From NCBI RefSeq assembly GCF_000757425.2, contig NZ_JPKR02000004.1, positions 620,001 to 684,000 on the forward strand: 64,000 bases of DNA. Direction: 5' to 3'. A program made the position numbers and the translations under genes. Origin of the DNA: Tatumella morbirosei. GTDB taxonomy: Bacteria > Pseudomonadota > Gammaproteobacteria > Enterobacterales > Enterobacteriaceae. A model generated the notes under the pieces. It made no database searches, was not told the DNA's origin, and was given only the letters and a program-made list of their open reading frames with translations. How positions within the stretch are numbered: the first letter of the stretch is position 1; each line of letters begins with the position of its first letter. Shown here one piece after another: positions 10,129 through 20,526 of this stretch.

Positions 10129-11028
10129 TTATTTATCACGTTCAATTATGTAACCCGCCAGTGCCTTTAATAAGGCAGTATCTAAAGAGTGGGCAGCGAG
10201 TCGGTCTAAAGCATCCATGGCTTCCTGGTACAACTGCAGGGCTTTTTCCCTGGCGCCGTCCAGACCCAGCAATGCCGGGTAGGTACTTTTTCCCAGAGCC
10301 AGGTCAGCACCCTGGCGTTTACCAATAACTTCAGTATCTCCGACAATATCCAGAATATCGTCCTGAACCTGAAAAGCCAGGCCGATAGCATTGGCGTAAC
10401 GGTCTAAATCAGGCAGTAACGCTTTACCGCGTTCCCCTGCCGATAAGGCTCCCAGCCTGACAGCCGCGCGAATCAGAGCTCCGGTCTTATGGCGATGTAT
10501 GGTTTCGAGGTCCTGTAAACTGACAGATTTTCCCTCTGCGGCTAAATCCAGCGCCTGGCCACCACACATACCGCCAGCACCACTGGCTGCAGCCAGTTCG
10601 GAAATCATGGCCAGCCGGGAAGTATCAGATACTTCTGGCATGGGATGATCGGCCAGCACAGTGAATGCAAGGGTCTGTAAGGCATCTCCGGCAAGAATCG
10701 CAGTGTCTTCACCAAATGCAACATGACAAGTCGGTTTCCCGCGGCGTAACGTGTCGTCATCCATCGCCGGTAAATCGTCATGGATCAGTGAGTAAGCATG
10801 AATACATTCAATGGCAGCCGCCGGAATATCCAGTGCTGCCTGAGGAGTGCCCAGCATTTCACCCGTGGCATACACCAGAAAAGGTCGCATCCGTTTGCCA
10901 CCTAACAGTACGCCATATTGCATTGCTTCGTTCAGCGGAGAACTCTGAAAAGGGGCGTCCTGCAGTAATCCGGTTAATACATGGTCTACCCGCTCACGAT
11001 AGGCCGCAATCAGTGTCGAAAAATCCAT
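10129..11028 (-). CDS. ispA: Farnesyl diphosphate synthase IspA
   Basis: IspA is a cytosolic prenyltransferase that adds two isopentenyl diphosphates to dimethylallyl diphosphate to make farnesyl diphosphate. The 299-residue protein carries both Asp-rich metal-binding motifs: [18 protein letters not shown] (first) and [14 protein letters not shown], read as QVQDDILD (second). [14 protein letters not shown] near the N terminus is also typical. It overlaps the xseB stop by one base (TGATG), so translation is coupled. The gene pairing with dxs is functional as well as positional, since both enzymes lie on the isoprenoid route. Confidence 0.97.
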   Translation of the reverse strand: MDFSTLIAAYRERVDHVLTGLLQDAPFQSSPLNEAMQYGVLLGGKRMRPFLVYATGEMLGTPQAALDIPAAAIECIHAYSLIHDDLPAMDDDTLRRGKPTCHVAFGEDTAILAGDALQTLAFTVLADHPMPEVSDTSRLAMISELAAASGAGGMCGGQALDLAAEGKSVSLQDLETIHRHKTGALIRAAVRLGALSAGERGKALLPDLDRYANAIGLAFQVQDDILDIVGDTEVIGKRQGADLALGKSTYPALLGLDGAREKALQLYQEAMDALDRLAAHSLDTALLKALAGYIIERDK

Positions 11029-11270
11029 CAGTTATTTTCCGGGGTGAAAGCATCTAATTCAGCATCACTGTCTGGTTTAAGTAAAATCTGAACCCGCTGC
11101 TCGGCTTTCTGTAAGGTTTGCTGACCGGTTTTTGCCAGTTTAACGCCTCTTTCAAATTCATTCAGGGCTTCTTCTAACGGTAATTCTCCCGTTTCAAGAC
11201 GCCGGACGATAGATTCCAGCTCCTGTAAAGCACTCTCAAAGCTGACAGAAGGTTCGGTTTTTTTTGGCAT
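11028..11270 (-). CDS. xseB: Exodeoxyribonuclease VII small subunit
   Basis: XseB binds in several copies to XseA to form exonuclease VII, which degrades single-stranded DNA from both ends. The 80-residue coiled-coil protein has the conserved core [20 protein letters not shown] and [17 protein letters not shown], followed by an acidic tail. It is the first gene of xseB-ispA-dxs and divergent from thiI; the 235-base gap between them should hold both promoters. Confidence 0.96.
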   Translation of the reverse strand: MPKKTEPSVSFESALQELESIVRRLETGELPLEEALNEFERGVKLAKTGQQTLQKAEQRVQILLKPDSDAELDAFTPENN

Positions 11271-11400
11271 AGTCAGTACCGGCTCTATGAGTTATTTATT
11301 CATTTGTCATTGCTTATGGTAGCCGACGACGAACGATAAGCAAAATGATCAATGTGACGGAGGTTGCAGAAGCAGAGTTTCAACAAAGGTGATATACTTG

Positions 11401-11415
11401 CGCATCCTGGATGCG
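11401..11415. promoter_or_regulatory. 15-bp perfect dyad near the thiI promoter
   Basis: CGCATCCTGGATGCG is perfectly self-complementary about its central base and starts two bases after a TATACT hexamer (11393-11398) facing thiI. It is followed by a second imperfect hairpin (GCGGA ... TCCGC, about 11412-11437). It could be an operator at the transcription start or leader RNA structure. No known regulator is assigned. Confidence 0.35.
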
Positions 11416-11505
11416 GAGCAATATTTTGCTGTCCGCAATATTCTGATTTTAACAGTTAAGTGTGTCGTTATTAACACTTATTTCCCTGAATAAGCCTTTG
11501 CCGCC

Positions 11506-12954
11506 ATGAAGTTTATCATAAAACTGTTTCCGGAAATCACGATCAAAAGCCAGTCAGTCCGACTGCGTTTTATTAAGATCCTGAATGGAAACATTCGCAA
11601 TATCCTTAAAACCATTGATGAAGAGATTAAAGTCGTTCGTCACTGGGATCATATTGTCGTACGCTCTAAACGGGAGGAACTTAAGCCGGTTATTGCCGAA
11701 GAGTTGACCCGCATTCCCGGTATCCACCATATTCTGGCGGTTGAAGAGCATAGCTATACCGATGTCCATAATATCTTTGAGCAGACGCTTGAGTTGTACC
11801 GTGACCGGCTGGAAGGAAAAACCTTCTGCGTCAGGGCAAAACGGCGCGGTAAGCATGACTTCAGCTCACAGGACGTAGAACGTTATGTGGGGGGCGGTCT
11901 TAACCAGCATATTGCTACCGCCAGCGTCAAACTGACCCATCCTCAGGTGACGGTAAATCTGGAAATTGAAGATGATCGCCTGCTGATGGTCACCGAACGT
12001 CGCGAAGGAATTGGTGGTTTTCCTATTGGCACGCAGGAAGATGTACTGTCACTGATCTCCGGTGGCTTTGATTCAGGCGTCTCCAGCTACATGCTGATGC
12101 GCCGCGGGTGCCGTGTCCATTATTGTTTCTTCAACCTGGGCGGGGCTGCGCACGAAATTGGTGTACGTCAGGTCGCTCACTATCTGTGGAATCGTTTTGG
12201 TCGTTCCCATCGCGTGCGTTTTATCGCGATCGATTTTGAACCGGTAGTCGGGGAAATTCTCGAAAATATTGATGACGGTCAGATGGGGGTGGTCCTCAAG
12301 CGCATGATGGTTCGTGCCGCATCAATGGTTGCTGAACGCTATGGCGTTCAGGCGCTGGTAACAGGCGAAGCACTCGGTCAGGTTTCCAGCCAGACACTGA
12401 CTAATCTTCGGTTGATCGATAATGCCAGTGATACTCTGATTCTGCGTCCGCTGATTTCACATGATAAAGAACATATCATTAATCTGGCCCGTGAAATCGG
12501 CACCGAAGATCTGGCCCGAACGATGCCGGAATATTGCGGTGTTATTTCAAAAAGTCCGACAGTAAAAGCCGTAAAAAGCCGTATTCACGCCGAAGAAGAG
12601 AATTTCGATTTTTCAGTGCTTGAAAGGGTAGTTCAGGAAGCCAGCAATCTCGATATCCGCGAAATTGCTGAGCAGGCGACCCGTGATGTCGTGGAAGTCG
12701 AAACGGTGGCTGCCTTTGGTGAGAATGACACTATTCTGGACATACGTTCGATCGATGAACAGGATGACCGTCCACTGAAAGCAGATAATGTGAAAATTCA
12801 GTCGCTGCCTTTCTACAAACTGGGTAGCCAGTTTGCCTCGCTTGATCAGTCACGGACCTGGTTACTGTACTGTGATCGAGGGGTGATGAGTCGCTTACAG
12901 GCACTGTATCTGCGTGAGCAGGGCTACACCAACGTTAAAGTCTATCGCCCCTGA
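11506..12954 (+). CDS. thiI: tRNA 4-thiouridine / thiazole sulfurtransferase ThiI
   Basis: ThiI uses ATP to activate tRNA uridine 8 and transfers sulfur from IscS persulfide to make 4-thiouridine. It also delivers sulfur to ThiS for the thiazole of thiamine. The 482-residue protein has an N-terminal ferredoxin-like/THUMP region, the PP-loop [12 protein letters not shown] (about residue 183), [17 protein letters not shown] with the conserved Cys near 344, and a C-terminal rhodanese domain. The rhodanese active loop [15 protein letters not shown] carries Cys near 456. The full length with rhodanese domain is the enterobacterial form. Confidence 0.97.
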   Translation: MKFIIKLFPEITIKSQSVRLRFIKILNGNIRNILKTIDEEIKVVRHWDHIVVRSKREELKPVIAEELTRIPGIHHILAVEEHSYTDVHNIFEQTLELYRDRLEGKTFCVRAKRRGKHDFSSQDVERYVGGGLNQHIATASVKLTHPQVTVNLEIEDDRLLMVTERREGIGGFPIGTQEDVLSLISGGFDSGVSSYMLMRRGCRVHYCFFNLGGAAHEIGVRQVAHYLWNRFGRSHRVRFIAIDFEPVVGEILENIDDGQMGVVLKRMMVRAASMVAERYGVQALVTGEALGQVSSQTLTNLRLIDNASDTLILRPLISHDKEHIINLAREIGTEDLARTMPEYCGVISKSPTVKAVKSRIHAEEENFDFSVLERVVQEASNLDIREIAEQATRDVVEVETVAAFGENDTILDIRSIDEQDDRPLKADNVKIQSLPFYKLGSQFASLDQSRTWLLYCDRGVMSRLQALYLREQGYTNVKVYRP

Positions 12955-12984
12955 GCATCATCATCGGAAAGCTCTTTGTTAAAC

Positions 12985-13012
12985 CCGCATACCCGGGTAT
13001 GCGGATTTTTTT
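12985..13012. terminator. thiI terminator
   Basis: A 20-bp perfect palindrome (CCGCATACCC / GGGTATGCGG) is followed by A and seven T residues. It terminates thiI and reaches the stop codon of the convergent yajL gene. Confidence 0.85.
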
Positions 13013-13616
13013 ATCCGTTTGTTTCCTGATAATTATAAATCCCGGGTGCAAGCACCAGCGGCGCAGCAACCTCCCTGGCGGTGTCCTGTCCGGCCAGCAA
13101 GTCAATGAGTTTAAGAGCGAAATCAAATGAGGTGCCGGGACCCTGGCTGGTCAGCAGGTTAACGCGGGGATCCCAGACGACCCGTCGTTCCATCCATTGC
13201 TGCTCAGGTATTTCTGACTGAAGTCCCGGAAAACCGGTCATATTACCCACAGGAAACAGATGATGTGCAGCCAGTACTGTTGCGGGAGCGGCACAAATAG
13301 CGGCCACAATTCTGCCGGTGGCCGAAAAGTGACGAACGGTTTCCAGCATTAGCAGGCTGTCGCTGAAAGTGTCAGCGCCTTTAACCCCTCCGGGCAGTAC
13401 CACGGCATCAAATGGCTGATCAGCGACCGCCACCAGCGTGGTATCACTTTGAAGTTTAACACCGCGTGAGCAGACAATCAGGGTTTCGCCATTGCTTTCA
13501 ACACTGGCAGTAGTGACCCGGATGCCTGCTCTGACCAGCAGGTCAATGACGGTAACCGCTTCAATTTCTTCACTACCATGTGCCAGGCAAACCAGCACTG
13601 ATTTCGGGGTGTCCAT
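13011..13616 (-). CDS. yajL: DJ-1/PfpI family protein deglycase/chaperone YajL
   Basis: YajL is the bacterial relative of human DJ-1. It protects proteins against oxidative and carbonyl damage and has been reported as a deglycase and chaperone. The start ATG at 13616 gives 201 residues beginning [21 protein letters not shown]. This holds the conserved Glu of the family; [18 protein letters not shown] carries the nucleophile-elbow Cys. A longer upstream reading is rejected because it runs through panE and does not resemble the family. The first 44 bases overlap the 3' end of panE, so the pair is coupled, as in E. coli. Confidence 0.95.
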   Translation of the reverse strand: MDTPKSVLVCLAHGSEEIEAVTVIDLLVRAGIRVTTASVESNGETLIVCSRGVKLQSDTTLVAVADQPFDAVVLPGGVKGADTFSDSLLMLETVRHFSATGRIVAAICAAPATVLAAHHLFPVGNMTGFPGLQSEIPEQQWMERRVVWDPRVNLLTSQGPGTSFDFALKLIDLLAGQDTAREVAAPLVLAPGIYNYQETNG

Positions 13617-14490
13617 TGGCAGACTCCTTGGATTTAACGAGTTGAAACAGGGCACGGTTCGCCGGAATTGCGATACCGAATTCTGTGGCCTTGCGGAGCA
13701 GGTAACCGGTGATGTAATCAATTTCGGTGCTCCTGCCCGCCTGAATATCCTGGAGCATTGACGAAAAATTGCCGGCGCTGTTTTGCAGCACGTGTGTCGC
13801 ATTAGCCTGTAACTGACGAGCATCGGCATGCAGATTTGCCCTGGCCATGACAGCAGCCAGTTCCTCACAAATCTGCTGAATTTCATCCGGATGCTGCAAA
13901 ATCTCACCGTTACGACAATTGTATTTGATGCTCAGCGGATTAATGACGCAGTTGATTGCCAGCTTATTCCAACTGGCGGGCAGGATATCATTATGCCAGG
14001 CCACATCAGGTAAGGCTTCGTGCATCATATCGGCCAGAGGACTGAGCTGGTCCTGATTGCGCGCCACCGGTCCCAGGTGTGTTATACCATGGGCGACATG
14101 GATGACCCGGCCCTGGGTCCGGTAAGAGGAATGAGTGGTGATTGCCCGTAATACCGGCTGATGCAAAGAAGGCAGCTCATCCATCACTCCCATACCATTA
14201 TGCATCAACACAATGATACAATGGGCAGGAACCAGAGGCTGAATCTGCTGCAAGGCACTGGATATTTGTGCCGCCTTTAGCGTGACCAGCAACAGGTCAC
14301 TTTCGGCCAGAAATGCCGGGTTGTTGGCAGGAAAAAAATGACGAAAGATTTCGCCCTCCGGGCTGGTGACATGTACCGTGGTATTGGGATGAGACACCCG
14401 TAACCAGCCCTGTACCTGATGTCCCTGGCGGCTCAGTGCTGCAAGCCAAATTTGTCCTAATGCACCGCAACCCAGTACGGTTATGTTCAT
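13573..14490 (-). CDS. panE: 2-dehydropantoate 2-reductase PanE
   Basis: PanE reduces ketopantoate to pantoate with NADPH in pantothenate and coenzyme A synthesis. The 305-residue protein starts [19 protein letters not shown] with the Rossmann fold motif GxGxxG. It carries the conserved [13 protein letters not shown] segment, with the catalytic Lys, and [15 protein letters not shown]. The start at 14490 is chosen because the N terminus then begins at the nucleotide-binding strand; the longer reading adds 24 residues with no family match. It overlaps yajL by 44 bases. Confidence 0.95.
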   Translation of the reverse strand: MNITVLGCGALGQIWLAALSRQGHQVQGWLRVSHPNTTVHVTSPEGEIFRHFFPANNPAFLAESDLLLVTLKAAQISSALQQIQPLVPAHCIIVLMHNGMGVMDELPSLHQPVLRAITTHSSYRTQGRVIHVAHGITHLGPVARNQDQLSPLADMMHEALPDVAWHNDILPASWNKLAINCVINPLSIKYNCRNGEILQHPDEIQQICEELAAVMARANLHADARQLQANATHVLQNSAGNFSSMLQDIQAGRSTEIDYITGYLLRKATEFGIAIPANRALFQLVKSKESANGHPEISAGLPGTW

Positions 14491-14562
14491 AATTACTCCA
14501 GCATGTCTGCAACGGTAAAACGGTATTTTTACCCCTGAAAGGTCTTTTCTGAACGGAGACAT

Positions 14563-14590
14563 TTGTTTACCGCGTCAATCTGCGTATTAT
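14563..14590 (+). promoter_or_regulatory. Candidate sigma-70 promoter for yajQ
   Basis: TTGTTT (14563-14568) and TATTAT (14585-14590) are 16 bases apart and lie 31 bases before the yajQ start. Confidence 0.45.
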
Positions 14591-14621
14591 GCATGGCAAA
14601 CCAGAACCAGGAGAAGAAAAG

Positions 14622-15113
14622 ATGCCATCTTTCGATATTGTTTCTGAAGTCGAGCTTCAGGAAGTGCGTAATGCGGTGGAAAATGCCAGCCGTGAATTGT
14701 CGACCCGTTTCGATTTTCGTAACGTGACTGCCAGCGTTGAATTAAACGAAAAGAATGAAACTATTCGCGTCAGTTCTGAGTCCGATTTTCAGGTAAAGCA
14801 GTTGGTGGATATTTTGCGTGAAAAGTTACTGAAACGAGGTATCGAAGGTGCTGCGCTCGAAGTCCCTGAAGAGATTGAGCACAGTGGTAAGAGCTGGGCG
14901 GTCGATGCAAAATTAAAGAAAGGCATTGAGTCTGATGTGGCGAAGAAAATCGTCAAACTGATCAAAGACAGTAAACTGAAAGTACAGACTCAGATTCAGG
15001 GCGAGTCACTGCGTGTCACCGGTAAATCACGGGATGATTTGCAGGGAGCGATGAACCTGGTGCGAAATGGCAATCTGGGGCAGCCATTCCAGTTTAAAAA
15101 CTTCCGCGATTAA
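14622..15113 (+). CDS. yajQ: Nucleotide-binding protein YajQ
   Basis: YajQ is a small cytosolic protein with two ferredoxin-like domains. Family members bind nucleic acid or nucleotides; a Xanthomonas relative binds cyclic di-GMP, and the Pseudomonas one activates phage phi6 transcription. The 163 residues starting [19 protein letters not shown] match the E. coli length. [20 protein letters not shown] and the Lys-rich segment [19 protein letters not shown] are visible. CAGGAGAAG lies before ATG 14622; the in-frame ATG at 14589 has no such site. Confidence 0.96.
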   Translation: MPSFDIVSEVELQEVRNAVENASRELSTRFDFRNVTASVELNEKNETIRVSSESDFQVKQLVDILREKLLKRGIEGAALEVPEEIEHSGKSWAVDAKLKKGIESDVAKKIVKLIKDSKLKVQTQIQGESLRVTGKSRDDLQGAMNLVRNGNLGQPFQFKNFRD

Positions 15114-15128
15114 TCGTAGCGAAACAAA

Positions 15129-15162
15129 AAGCGCGGTCCTGTGCAGGGGCCGCGCTTTTTTT
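15129..15162 (+). terminator. yajQ terminator
   Basis: The stem AAGCGCGG ... CCGCGCTT with inner GTCCTG/CAGGGG pairing is followed by a run of seven T residues, between the convergent yajQ and yajR. Confidence 0.85.
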
Positions 15163-15184
15163 GTTTAACCGGCAGGGCAGGGGA

Positions 15185-16561
15185 TTAGCTATGTGAAGGT
15201 TGATATTCTTCCACGATAGCTTCCAGAGCTTCCCGGTTGGTCACTTTGCTGTCAATTTTAACGTAAATGCTTTTTTCTGCCGGGACCATCATAACTGAAG
15301 ATACCCCCGCCAGAGCTGCCAGCCGTTGTTCCAGCCCGTCGGCGTGTTGCAAATCACCCGAGACTAACCGCAGGCTGCTGACATAAGGGGGTTCTTTCAT
15401 CGTCAGACTCACCAGCAGCCACACGACGGCTAACAGGGTTCCTGCCAGAAATACGGTCTGAGCATCAATATGGCCAAATATCCAGCCACCCAGACTGCCA
15501 CCAATCGCGACGCCGATAAACTGGCTGGTAGAATAAACTCCCATGGCGGTGCCTTTATAACCGGCAGGGGATTCTTTACTGATGAGTGATGGCAGGATAG
15601 CTTCCATCAGGTTAAAGGCGAAGAAGAATATCTGAACACCCACCACCAGCGTCCAGAAATGAGTACCGGCACCCCACAGGATAATTTCCGCAATCACCAG
15701 CAATGCCACACAACTGACGAATACCAGCTTCATCTTGCGCTTTACTTCGGCAATGATGATAAACGGCATCACTGCGGCAAAGGCGATTAACATAGTCGCC
15801 AGATAAACTTTCCAGTGTTGTGATGCCGGAAAACCGGCATTTTCAAACTGTCCCGGCAAGGCGACAAAACTGGACATCAGCAGGATGTGCAGGCAGAAAA
15901 TGCCAAAGTTCAGTTTCAGTAGTCGTGAGTTCCCGAGCACCTTACGGAAACTGCCCTTGACCATTCCGGACTCGCGGTTCAGTACATGGTCAGTGGCTGA
16001 AGGAACAATCAGCAGGGTAATGACTATTCCCACTCCGGCGAGGATAGCAATCATCCAGAACAAGGCATGCAGCCCCAGGATATGAGTAACGATAGGACCC
16101 AGTACCATGGCAATCGCAAAGGTCACTCCGAAGCTGATACCGATAAAGGCCATAGCCTTAGTGCGGTTCTGTTCACGGGTTAAATCAGAAAGCAGGGCCA
16201 TCACCGCTGCGGCAATCGCCCCTGAACCCTGTAAGGCACGGCCAAGAATAATTCCCCAGATTGAACTGGTGGTGGCGGCAATGACACTGCCTAAGACAAA
16301 TAGCAGCAGCCCGCCAACAATCAGTGGCTTCCGCCCAATGCGATCAGAGAGTAAACCGAAAGGAATTTGAAAAATTGCCTGGGCTAAACCGTAAATACCT
16401 ATGGCCAGACCTATTAAAGTTTCTGAGGCTCCCTGAAGCGCCATTCCGTAGGTTGTTAGTACCGGAAGAACCATAAACATGCCCAACATGCGCAGGGAAA
16501 ACACCGTCCCAAGGCCCCAGGTTGCTCTCAACTCCAGGGGCGTCATTTTATTATCGTTCAT
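15185..16561 (-). CDS. yajR: MFS transporter YajR with C-terminal YAM domain
   Basis: YajR is a major facilitator superfamily drug/proton antiporter-type inner-membrane protein whose natural substrate is not settled. The 458-residue protein has twelve predicted spans. The family motif A is GLLSDRIGRKPLIVGG between spans 2 and 3, and motif C-like glycine-rich segments are present. After the last span, about 65 residues form the ferredoxin-like YAM domain (LEQRLAALAGVSSVMMVP), which sets YajR apart from other MFS pumps. It stands alone between convergent yajQ and the downstream cyo operon on the same strand. Confidence 0.94.
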   Translation of the reverse strand: MNDNKMTPLELRATWGLGTVFSLRMLGMFMVLPVLTTYGMALQGASETLIGLAIGIYGLAQAIFQIPFGLLSDRIGRKPLIVGGLLLFVLGSVIAATTSSIWGIILGRALQGSGAIAAAVMALLSDLTREQNRTKAMAFIGISFGVTFAIAMVLGPIVTHILGLHALFWMIAILAGVGIVITLLIVPSATDHVLNRESGMVKGSFRKVLGNSRLLKLNFGIFCLHILLMSSFVALPGQFENAGFPASQHWKVYLATMLIAFAAVMPFIIIAEVKRKMKLVFVSCVALLVIAEIILWGAGTHFWTLVVGVQIFFFAFNLMEAILPSLISKESPAGYKGTAMGVYSTSQFIGVAIGGSLGGWIFGHIDAQTVFLAGTLLAVVWLLVSLTMKEPPYVSSLRLVSGDLQHADGLEQRLAALAGVSSVMMVPAEKSIYVKIDSKVTNREALEAIVEEYQPSHS

Positions 16562-16642
16562 TAAGACCTCTTTTCATTTTCTGACGCTATAGTACGGGGC
16601 AGAGCAGGGCGGGTAAAATAATTGTTTTTAACCAGTGGTAAC

Positions 16643-16675
16643 AAAAAAAGAAAAGGCGCGAAATCGCGCCTTTTC
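16643..16675 (-). terminator. cyo operon terminator
   Basis: On the minus strand, AAAAGGCGCG / CGCGCCTTTT with loop ATTT is followed by a T-rich run. It lies 17 bases after the cyoE stop and ends the cyoABCDE operon upstream of yajR. Confidence 0.85.
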
Positions 16676-16691
16676 TAGCTAAACAGCAGAG

Positions 16692-17582
16692 TTACCAAAC
16701 GTAGGTCAGGAGGTCTTTGGACGCCGGAGTCATAAAATCGACCGACATCATGACACTGAGTGCCGTGATGGCGACGATTGAAAAGACAAACAGCTTACGC
16801 GCCCAGACACGGTCGTCATTCGAGCTTTTATAACCGGAAAGCGCCATGCCCAGCCACCAGACACTGACAGCAGCAGCAACCACCAGATATTTATAGCCTG
16901 CGTAACCACCAAGTGAAAGCATCAGGGTGGCTACCATAAACGCCACGATGTACACGGTGATATGATTTTTAGCCACCGAAATGCCTTTCACTACCGGCAG
17001 TACCGGGATATTAGCTGCCTGATAATCCTTGAAACGGTAGATAGCAATCGCATACGAGTGCGGCATCTGCCATAAACTAAAGATGGCTAACAGAATCAGT
17101 GCTCCGGCATCGAATTCGTTGCTTACAGCACAGTAACCGATCACCGGCGGTGCAGCGCCCGACAGGCTGCCGATTAAGGTACCGTACACTGAATTACGCT
17201 TCATATAGAGGCTGTAGATGCCGACGTATACAATGAAGCCAATCACTGACAACCACATTGCCAGTGGGTTGGCTCCAAAGTACAGCAACGCAAAGCCAGC
17301 AATACCCAATAATGTTGCATAAACCAGGCTAGTTTTCGCGGAAATAAGCCCTTTTACAAGGACCCGGTTCTTCGTTCTCTCCATTTTCCGGTCAATATCG
17401 CGGTCGATCACGTTGTTAAACACACAACCTGATGCAACCACCAGTGATACACCGACCAGTGAGGCGAGAAATAGGGTGAAATTAATGCTGCCTTTCGAGG
17501 CCAGCAGAAAACCACCTATCACAGAAATTAAATTCCCGAAAATAATTCCTGGTTTTGTGACTTGCAGGTATCGCTTAATCAT
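16692..17582 (-). CDS. cyoE: Heme O synthase (protoheme IX farnesyltransferase) CyoE
   Basis: CyoE is an inner-membrane UbiA-type prenyltransferase. It joins farnesyl diphosphate to protoheme to make heme O for the bo3 oxidase. The 296-residue protein has about seven to nine spans and the two conserved cytoplasmic loops: [18 protein letters not shown], with the Asp-rich prenyl-diphosphate site, and [19 protein letters not shown]. It is last in the operon, 14 bases after cyoD. Its farnesyl diphosphate substrate is the product of IspA encoded earlier in this window. Confidence 0.97.
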   Translation of the reverse strand: MIKRYLQVTKPGIIFGNLISVIGGFLLASKGSINFTLFLASLVGVSLVVASGCVFNNVIDRDIDRKMERTKNRVLVKGLISAKTSLVYATLLGIAGFALLYFGANPLAMWLSVIGFIVYVGIYSLYMKRNSVYGTLIGSLSGAAPPVIGYCAVSNEFDAGALILLAIFSLWQMPHSYAIAIYRFKDYQAANIPVLPVVKGISVAKNHITVYIVAFMVATLMLSLGGYAGYKYLVVAAAVSVWWLGMALSGYKSSNDDRVWARKLFVFSIVAITALSVMMSVDFMTPASKDLLTYVW

Positions 17583-17596
17583 TACGTATAACTCTG

Positions 17597-17926
17597 TTAG
17601 TGGGGCATCATGTTGTAGTTAAGGTTCCACATGATCCACAGTGAGCCAACGACAACAATCAGAATGATGACTGCTGAGAATACGATGGCCACCAGGTTCC
17701 AGCCCCCCTCTGACTTACGGTCCAGGTGCAGGAAGTAGACCAGGTGAACAATCACCTGAACCACTGCACAGATAACGACCACCGCCAGGATTGTGCTTTT
17801 TGCAGCGCTTCCATCCATCACCATCCAGAAAGGAATACCTGTCAGGATAATGGAAAGGATAAAGCCGATAACATACGACTTCACACTACCGTGAGATGCA
17901 CCATGTTCGGTTGCAGAATGACTCAT
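17597..17926 (-). CDS. cyoD: Cytochrome bo3 ubiquinol oxidase subunit IV
   Basis: CyoD is the small subunit IV that stabilises the bo3 quinol oxidase and assists assembly of the CuB site. The 109-residue protein starts [19 protein letters not shown] and has three membrane spans. [18 protein letters not shown] is the conserved loop between spans 2 and 3. ATG at 17926 overlaps the cyoC stop by one base (TAATG), indicating coupled translation. A longer in-frame reading upstream lies inside cyoC and is rejected. Confidence 0.97.
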   Translation of the reverse strand: MSHSATEHGASHGSVKSYVIGFILSIILTGIPFWMVMDGSAAKSTILAVVVICAVVQVIVHLVYFLHLDRKSEGGWNLVAIVFSAVIILIVVVGSLWIMWNLNYNMMPH

Positions 17927-18540
17927 TACATGGCCCCCATCAGATAAACAATGGTAAATACACAAATCCATACGACATCAAGGAAGTGCCAGAACAGGCT
18001 CAGACACATGATACGGGTACGGTTTGTCGCGGTCAGACCACGGGTTCCTACCTGGAACATCAGGACCAGCATCCAAATCAGCCCGCAGGTCACGTGCAGA
18101 CCGTGGGTACCGACTAAGGTAAAGAATGCTGACAGGAAGCCACTACGCTGCGGCCCCCAGCCTTCACTGATCAGGTGATGGAACTCGTTGATTTCCATGC
18201 CGATGAAGCCGAGACCAAACAGGAAGGTTAACAGCAGCCAGCCAATAACAGCGCCTTTGTTGTTTCTGTTCATGCAGATCACGGAGAAACCATAAGTAAT
18301 GGAGCTCAACAGCAGTAATGCTGTTTCACCCAATACATAAGGCAGTTCAAAAAAGTCTTTACCTGAAGGGCCACCCGCAGTGCTGTGAACCATGACTGCA
18401 TAGGTCGCAAACAGCGTTGCAAAGATAATGCAGTCACTCATCAGGTAGATCCAGAAGCCAAATACCTTATTGGCTCCTGCATCGTGATGCCCATGCTCTG
18501 CATGGGCGCCGTGCTGTTTAGTCAGAGTTTCAGAAGACAT
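17926..18540 (-). CDS. cyoC: Cytochrome bo3 ubiquinol oxidase subunit III
   Basis: CyoC is the five-span subunit III of the heme-copper quinol oxidase. The 204-residue protein begins with a His-rich, soluble segment ([16 protein letters not shown]) before the first span. It carries [23 protein letters not shown] and the C-terminal [17 protein letters not shown], the conserved subunit III signature. It abuts cyoB, sharing one base, and overlaps cyoD by one base. Confidence 0.97.
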   Translation of the reverse strand: MSSETLTKQHGAHAEHGHHDAGANKVFGFWIYLMSDCIIFATLFATYAVMVHSTAGGPSGKDFFELPYVLGETALLLLSSITYGFSVICMNRNNKGAVIGWLLLTFLFGLGFIGMEINEFHHLISEGWGPQRSGFLSAFFTLVGTHGLHVTCGLIWMLVLMFQVGTRGLTATNRTRIMCLSLFWHFLDVVWICVFTIVYLMGAM

Positions 18541-20522
18541 TATTTCACACCTGCTTTGCTAAGTTCTTCAAAGTGCTTGTTTTCGATTCGCTCAATTTCT
18601 TCAACAGAGACATAGTAGTCCACGTCTTCGTCAAAGCTTTTGGCAATCCACAACACAATCATACCCAGGAAGGACAGGCCAGCCAGCCACCAGATCCACC
18701 AGATCATAGCGAAACCGAATATCGTCGCAAACAATGCAATAATCACCGGAATACCACTGTTTTTCGGCATATGAATTTCTTCATAATGCGTAGGTCTCTG
18801 GTATGCCTCACCACGTTCTTTCATTTCCCAGAAGGAATCACGTTCGTGAACGTCAGGGATAACGGCAAAGTTATAGAACGGAGGAGGAGAAGAACATGCC
18901 CAGTCCAGTGTACGTCCGCCCCAAACATCGCCTGTCAGGTCACGGTTCTGATCACGGTCGCGGACTGATACCCAGAACATGGTTAACTGACAGATAATCC
19001 CGATAGCAATCAGGGCGGCACCACAGGCAGCAACGACCAGCAGTGGATGGAACTGAGGATCAATATTCTGGCTCAGACGACGGGTCATGCCCATGAAGCC
19101 CAACGCATACAGTGGCATAAAGGCAACGAAGAAACCGATAATCCAGAACCAGAAGGCGCGTTTGCCCCATTTTTCGTTCAGAGTGAAACCAAAGGCTTTC
19201 GGGAACCAGTAACTAACACCCGCCATACAACCAAACACTACACCACCGATAATAACGTTATGGAAGTGAGCAATCAGGAACAGGCTGTTATGCAGTACAA
19301 AGTCAGCACCAGGAACGGCTAACAGTACCCCGGTCATACCACCGACAGAGAAGGTGACGATAAAGCCGACGGTCCACAACATAGGCGAGGTCATCTGAAT
19401 ACGACCCTGATACATGGTGAACAGCCAGTTAAAGATTTTAACCCCGGTCGGTATCGCGATGATCATCGTCATAATACCGAAGAAGGCGTTAACGTTGGCA
19501 CCGGCACCCATCGTGAAGAAGTGGTGTAACCAAACAATAAACGACAATACGGTAATTGCGACTGTTGCCCACACCATAGAGGTGTAACCAAACATACGCT
19601 TTTTGGCGAAGGTCGCGGTAACTTCAGAGAACACACCAAATACCGGCAGAACCAGGATGTAAACTTCCGGATGTCCCCAGACCCATATCAGGTTGACGTA
19701 CATCATCATGTTGCCGCCCATTTCGTTAGTAAAGAAATGGAAGCCCAGATAACGGTCGAGAGTCAGCAGTGCCAGGGTCACGGTTAATACCGGGAACGCA
19801 GCGATAATCAGTACGTTAGTACATAACGATGCCCAGGTGAAAATAGGCATTTTGAACATTGTCATACCCGGGGCACGCATCTTCAGAATCGTGACGAAGA
19901 AGTTGATCCCGGTCAGCGTAGTACCAATCCCTGAAAGCTGCAGACTCCATATCCAATAGTCTACCCCAACCCCCGGACTATATTCCGCGCCTGAGAGTGG
20001 CGGGTAGGCCAGCCAGCCGGTCTGGGCAAATTCACCTACACCCAATGACAGGTTAACCAGCACCACACCAATAGCGGTGAACCAGAAACTCAGGTTGTTC
20101 AGGAACGGGAAGGCGACGTCACGTGCACCAATCTGTAACGGAACGGCAATGTTCATCAGACCGACCACGAACGGCATCGCTACGAAGAAAATCATAATCA
20201 CGCCATGCGCGGTAAAGATTTGGTCGTAGTGATGAGGCGGCAGGAAGCCGGCTTCACCGGCAGACGCAAGTACCTGCTGGCTACGCATCATGATGGCATC
20301 GGCAAAACCACGCAACAGCATGACGAAAGCCAGAATGATATACATGATACCGAGTTTTTTATGGTCTACAGAGGTAATCCACTCAGACCACAGATACTTC
20401 CACTTACCGAAATAAGTAATGGCGGCGAGAATGGCAACACCACCGAGTATGATCGCAGCGCAGGTCACCATGACGATTGGTACGTCTAGTGGTACCGCTG
20501 CTAAGCTCAATTTTCCTAACAT
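18540..20522 (-). CDS. cyoB: Cytochrome bo3 ubiquinol oxidase subunit I
   Basis: CyoB is the catalytic subunit. It oxidises ubiquinol, reduces oxygen to water at the heme o3-CuB centre and pumps protons. The 660-residue protein (E. coli 663) has about fifteen spans. The metal ligands are all visible: His in [16 protein letters not shown] (heme b), [17 protein letters not shown] (CuB His and the cross-linked Tyr), [10 protein letters not shown] (two CuB His) and [12 protein letters not shown] (heme o3 and heme b His). It lies 4 bases after cyoA. Nothing suggests loss of activity. Confidence 0.98.
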   Translation of the reverse strand: MLGKLSLAAVPLDVPIVMVTCAAIILGGVAILAAITYFGKWKYLWSEWITSVDHKKLGIMYIILAFVMLLRGFADAIMMRSQQVLASAGEAGFLPPHHYDQIFTAHGVIMIFFVAMPFVVGLMNIAVPLQIGARDVAFPFLNNLSFWFTAIGVVLVNLSLGVGEFAQTGWLAYPPLSGAEYSPGVGVDYWIWSLQLSGIGTTLTGINFFVTILKMRAPGMTMFKMPIFTWASLCTNVLIIAAFPVLTVTLALLTLDRYLGFHFFTNEMGGNMMMYVNLIWVWGHPEVYILVLPVFGVFSEVTATFAKKRMFGYTSMVWATVAITVLSFIVWLHHFFTMGAGANVNAFFGIMTMIIAIPTGVKIFNWLFTMYQGRIQMTSPMLWTVGFIVTFSVGGMTGVLLAVPGADFVLHNSLFLIAHFHNVIIGGVVFGCMAGVSYWFPKAFGFTLNEKWGKRAFWFWIIGFFVAFMPLYALGFMGMTRRLSQNIDPQFHPLLVVAACGAALIAIGIICQLTMFWVSVRDRDQNRDLTGDVWGGRTLDWACSSPPPFYNFAVIPDVHERDSFWEMKERGEAYQRPTHYEEIHMPKNSGIPVIIALFATIFGFAMIWWIWWLAGLSFLGMIVLWIAKSFDEDVDYYVSVEEIERIENKHFEELSKAGVK

Positions 20523-20526
20523 GGTA

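Noticed and set aside
13617-13907. A longer yajL starting inside panE
   Set aside because: The extra N terminus is the reverse-frame shadow of panE; the family N terminus begins at MDTPKS (13616).
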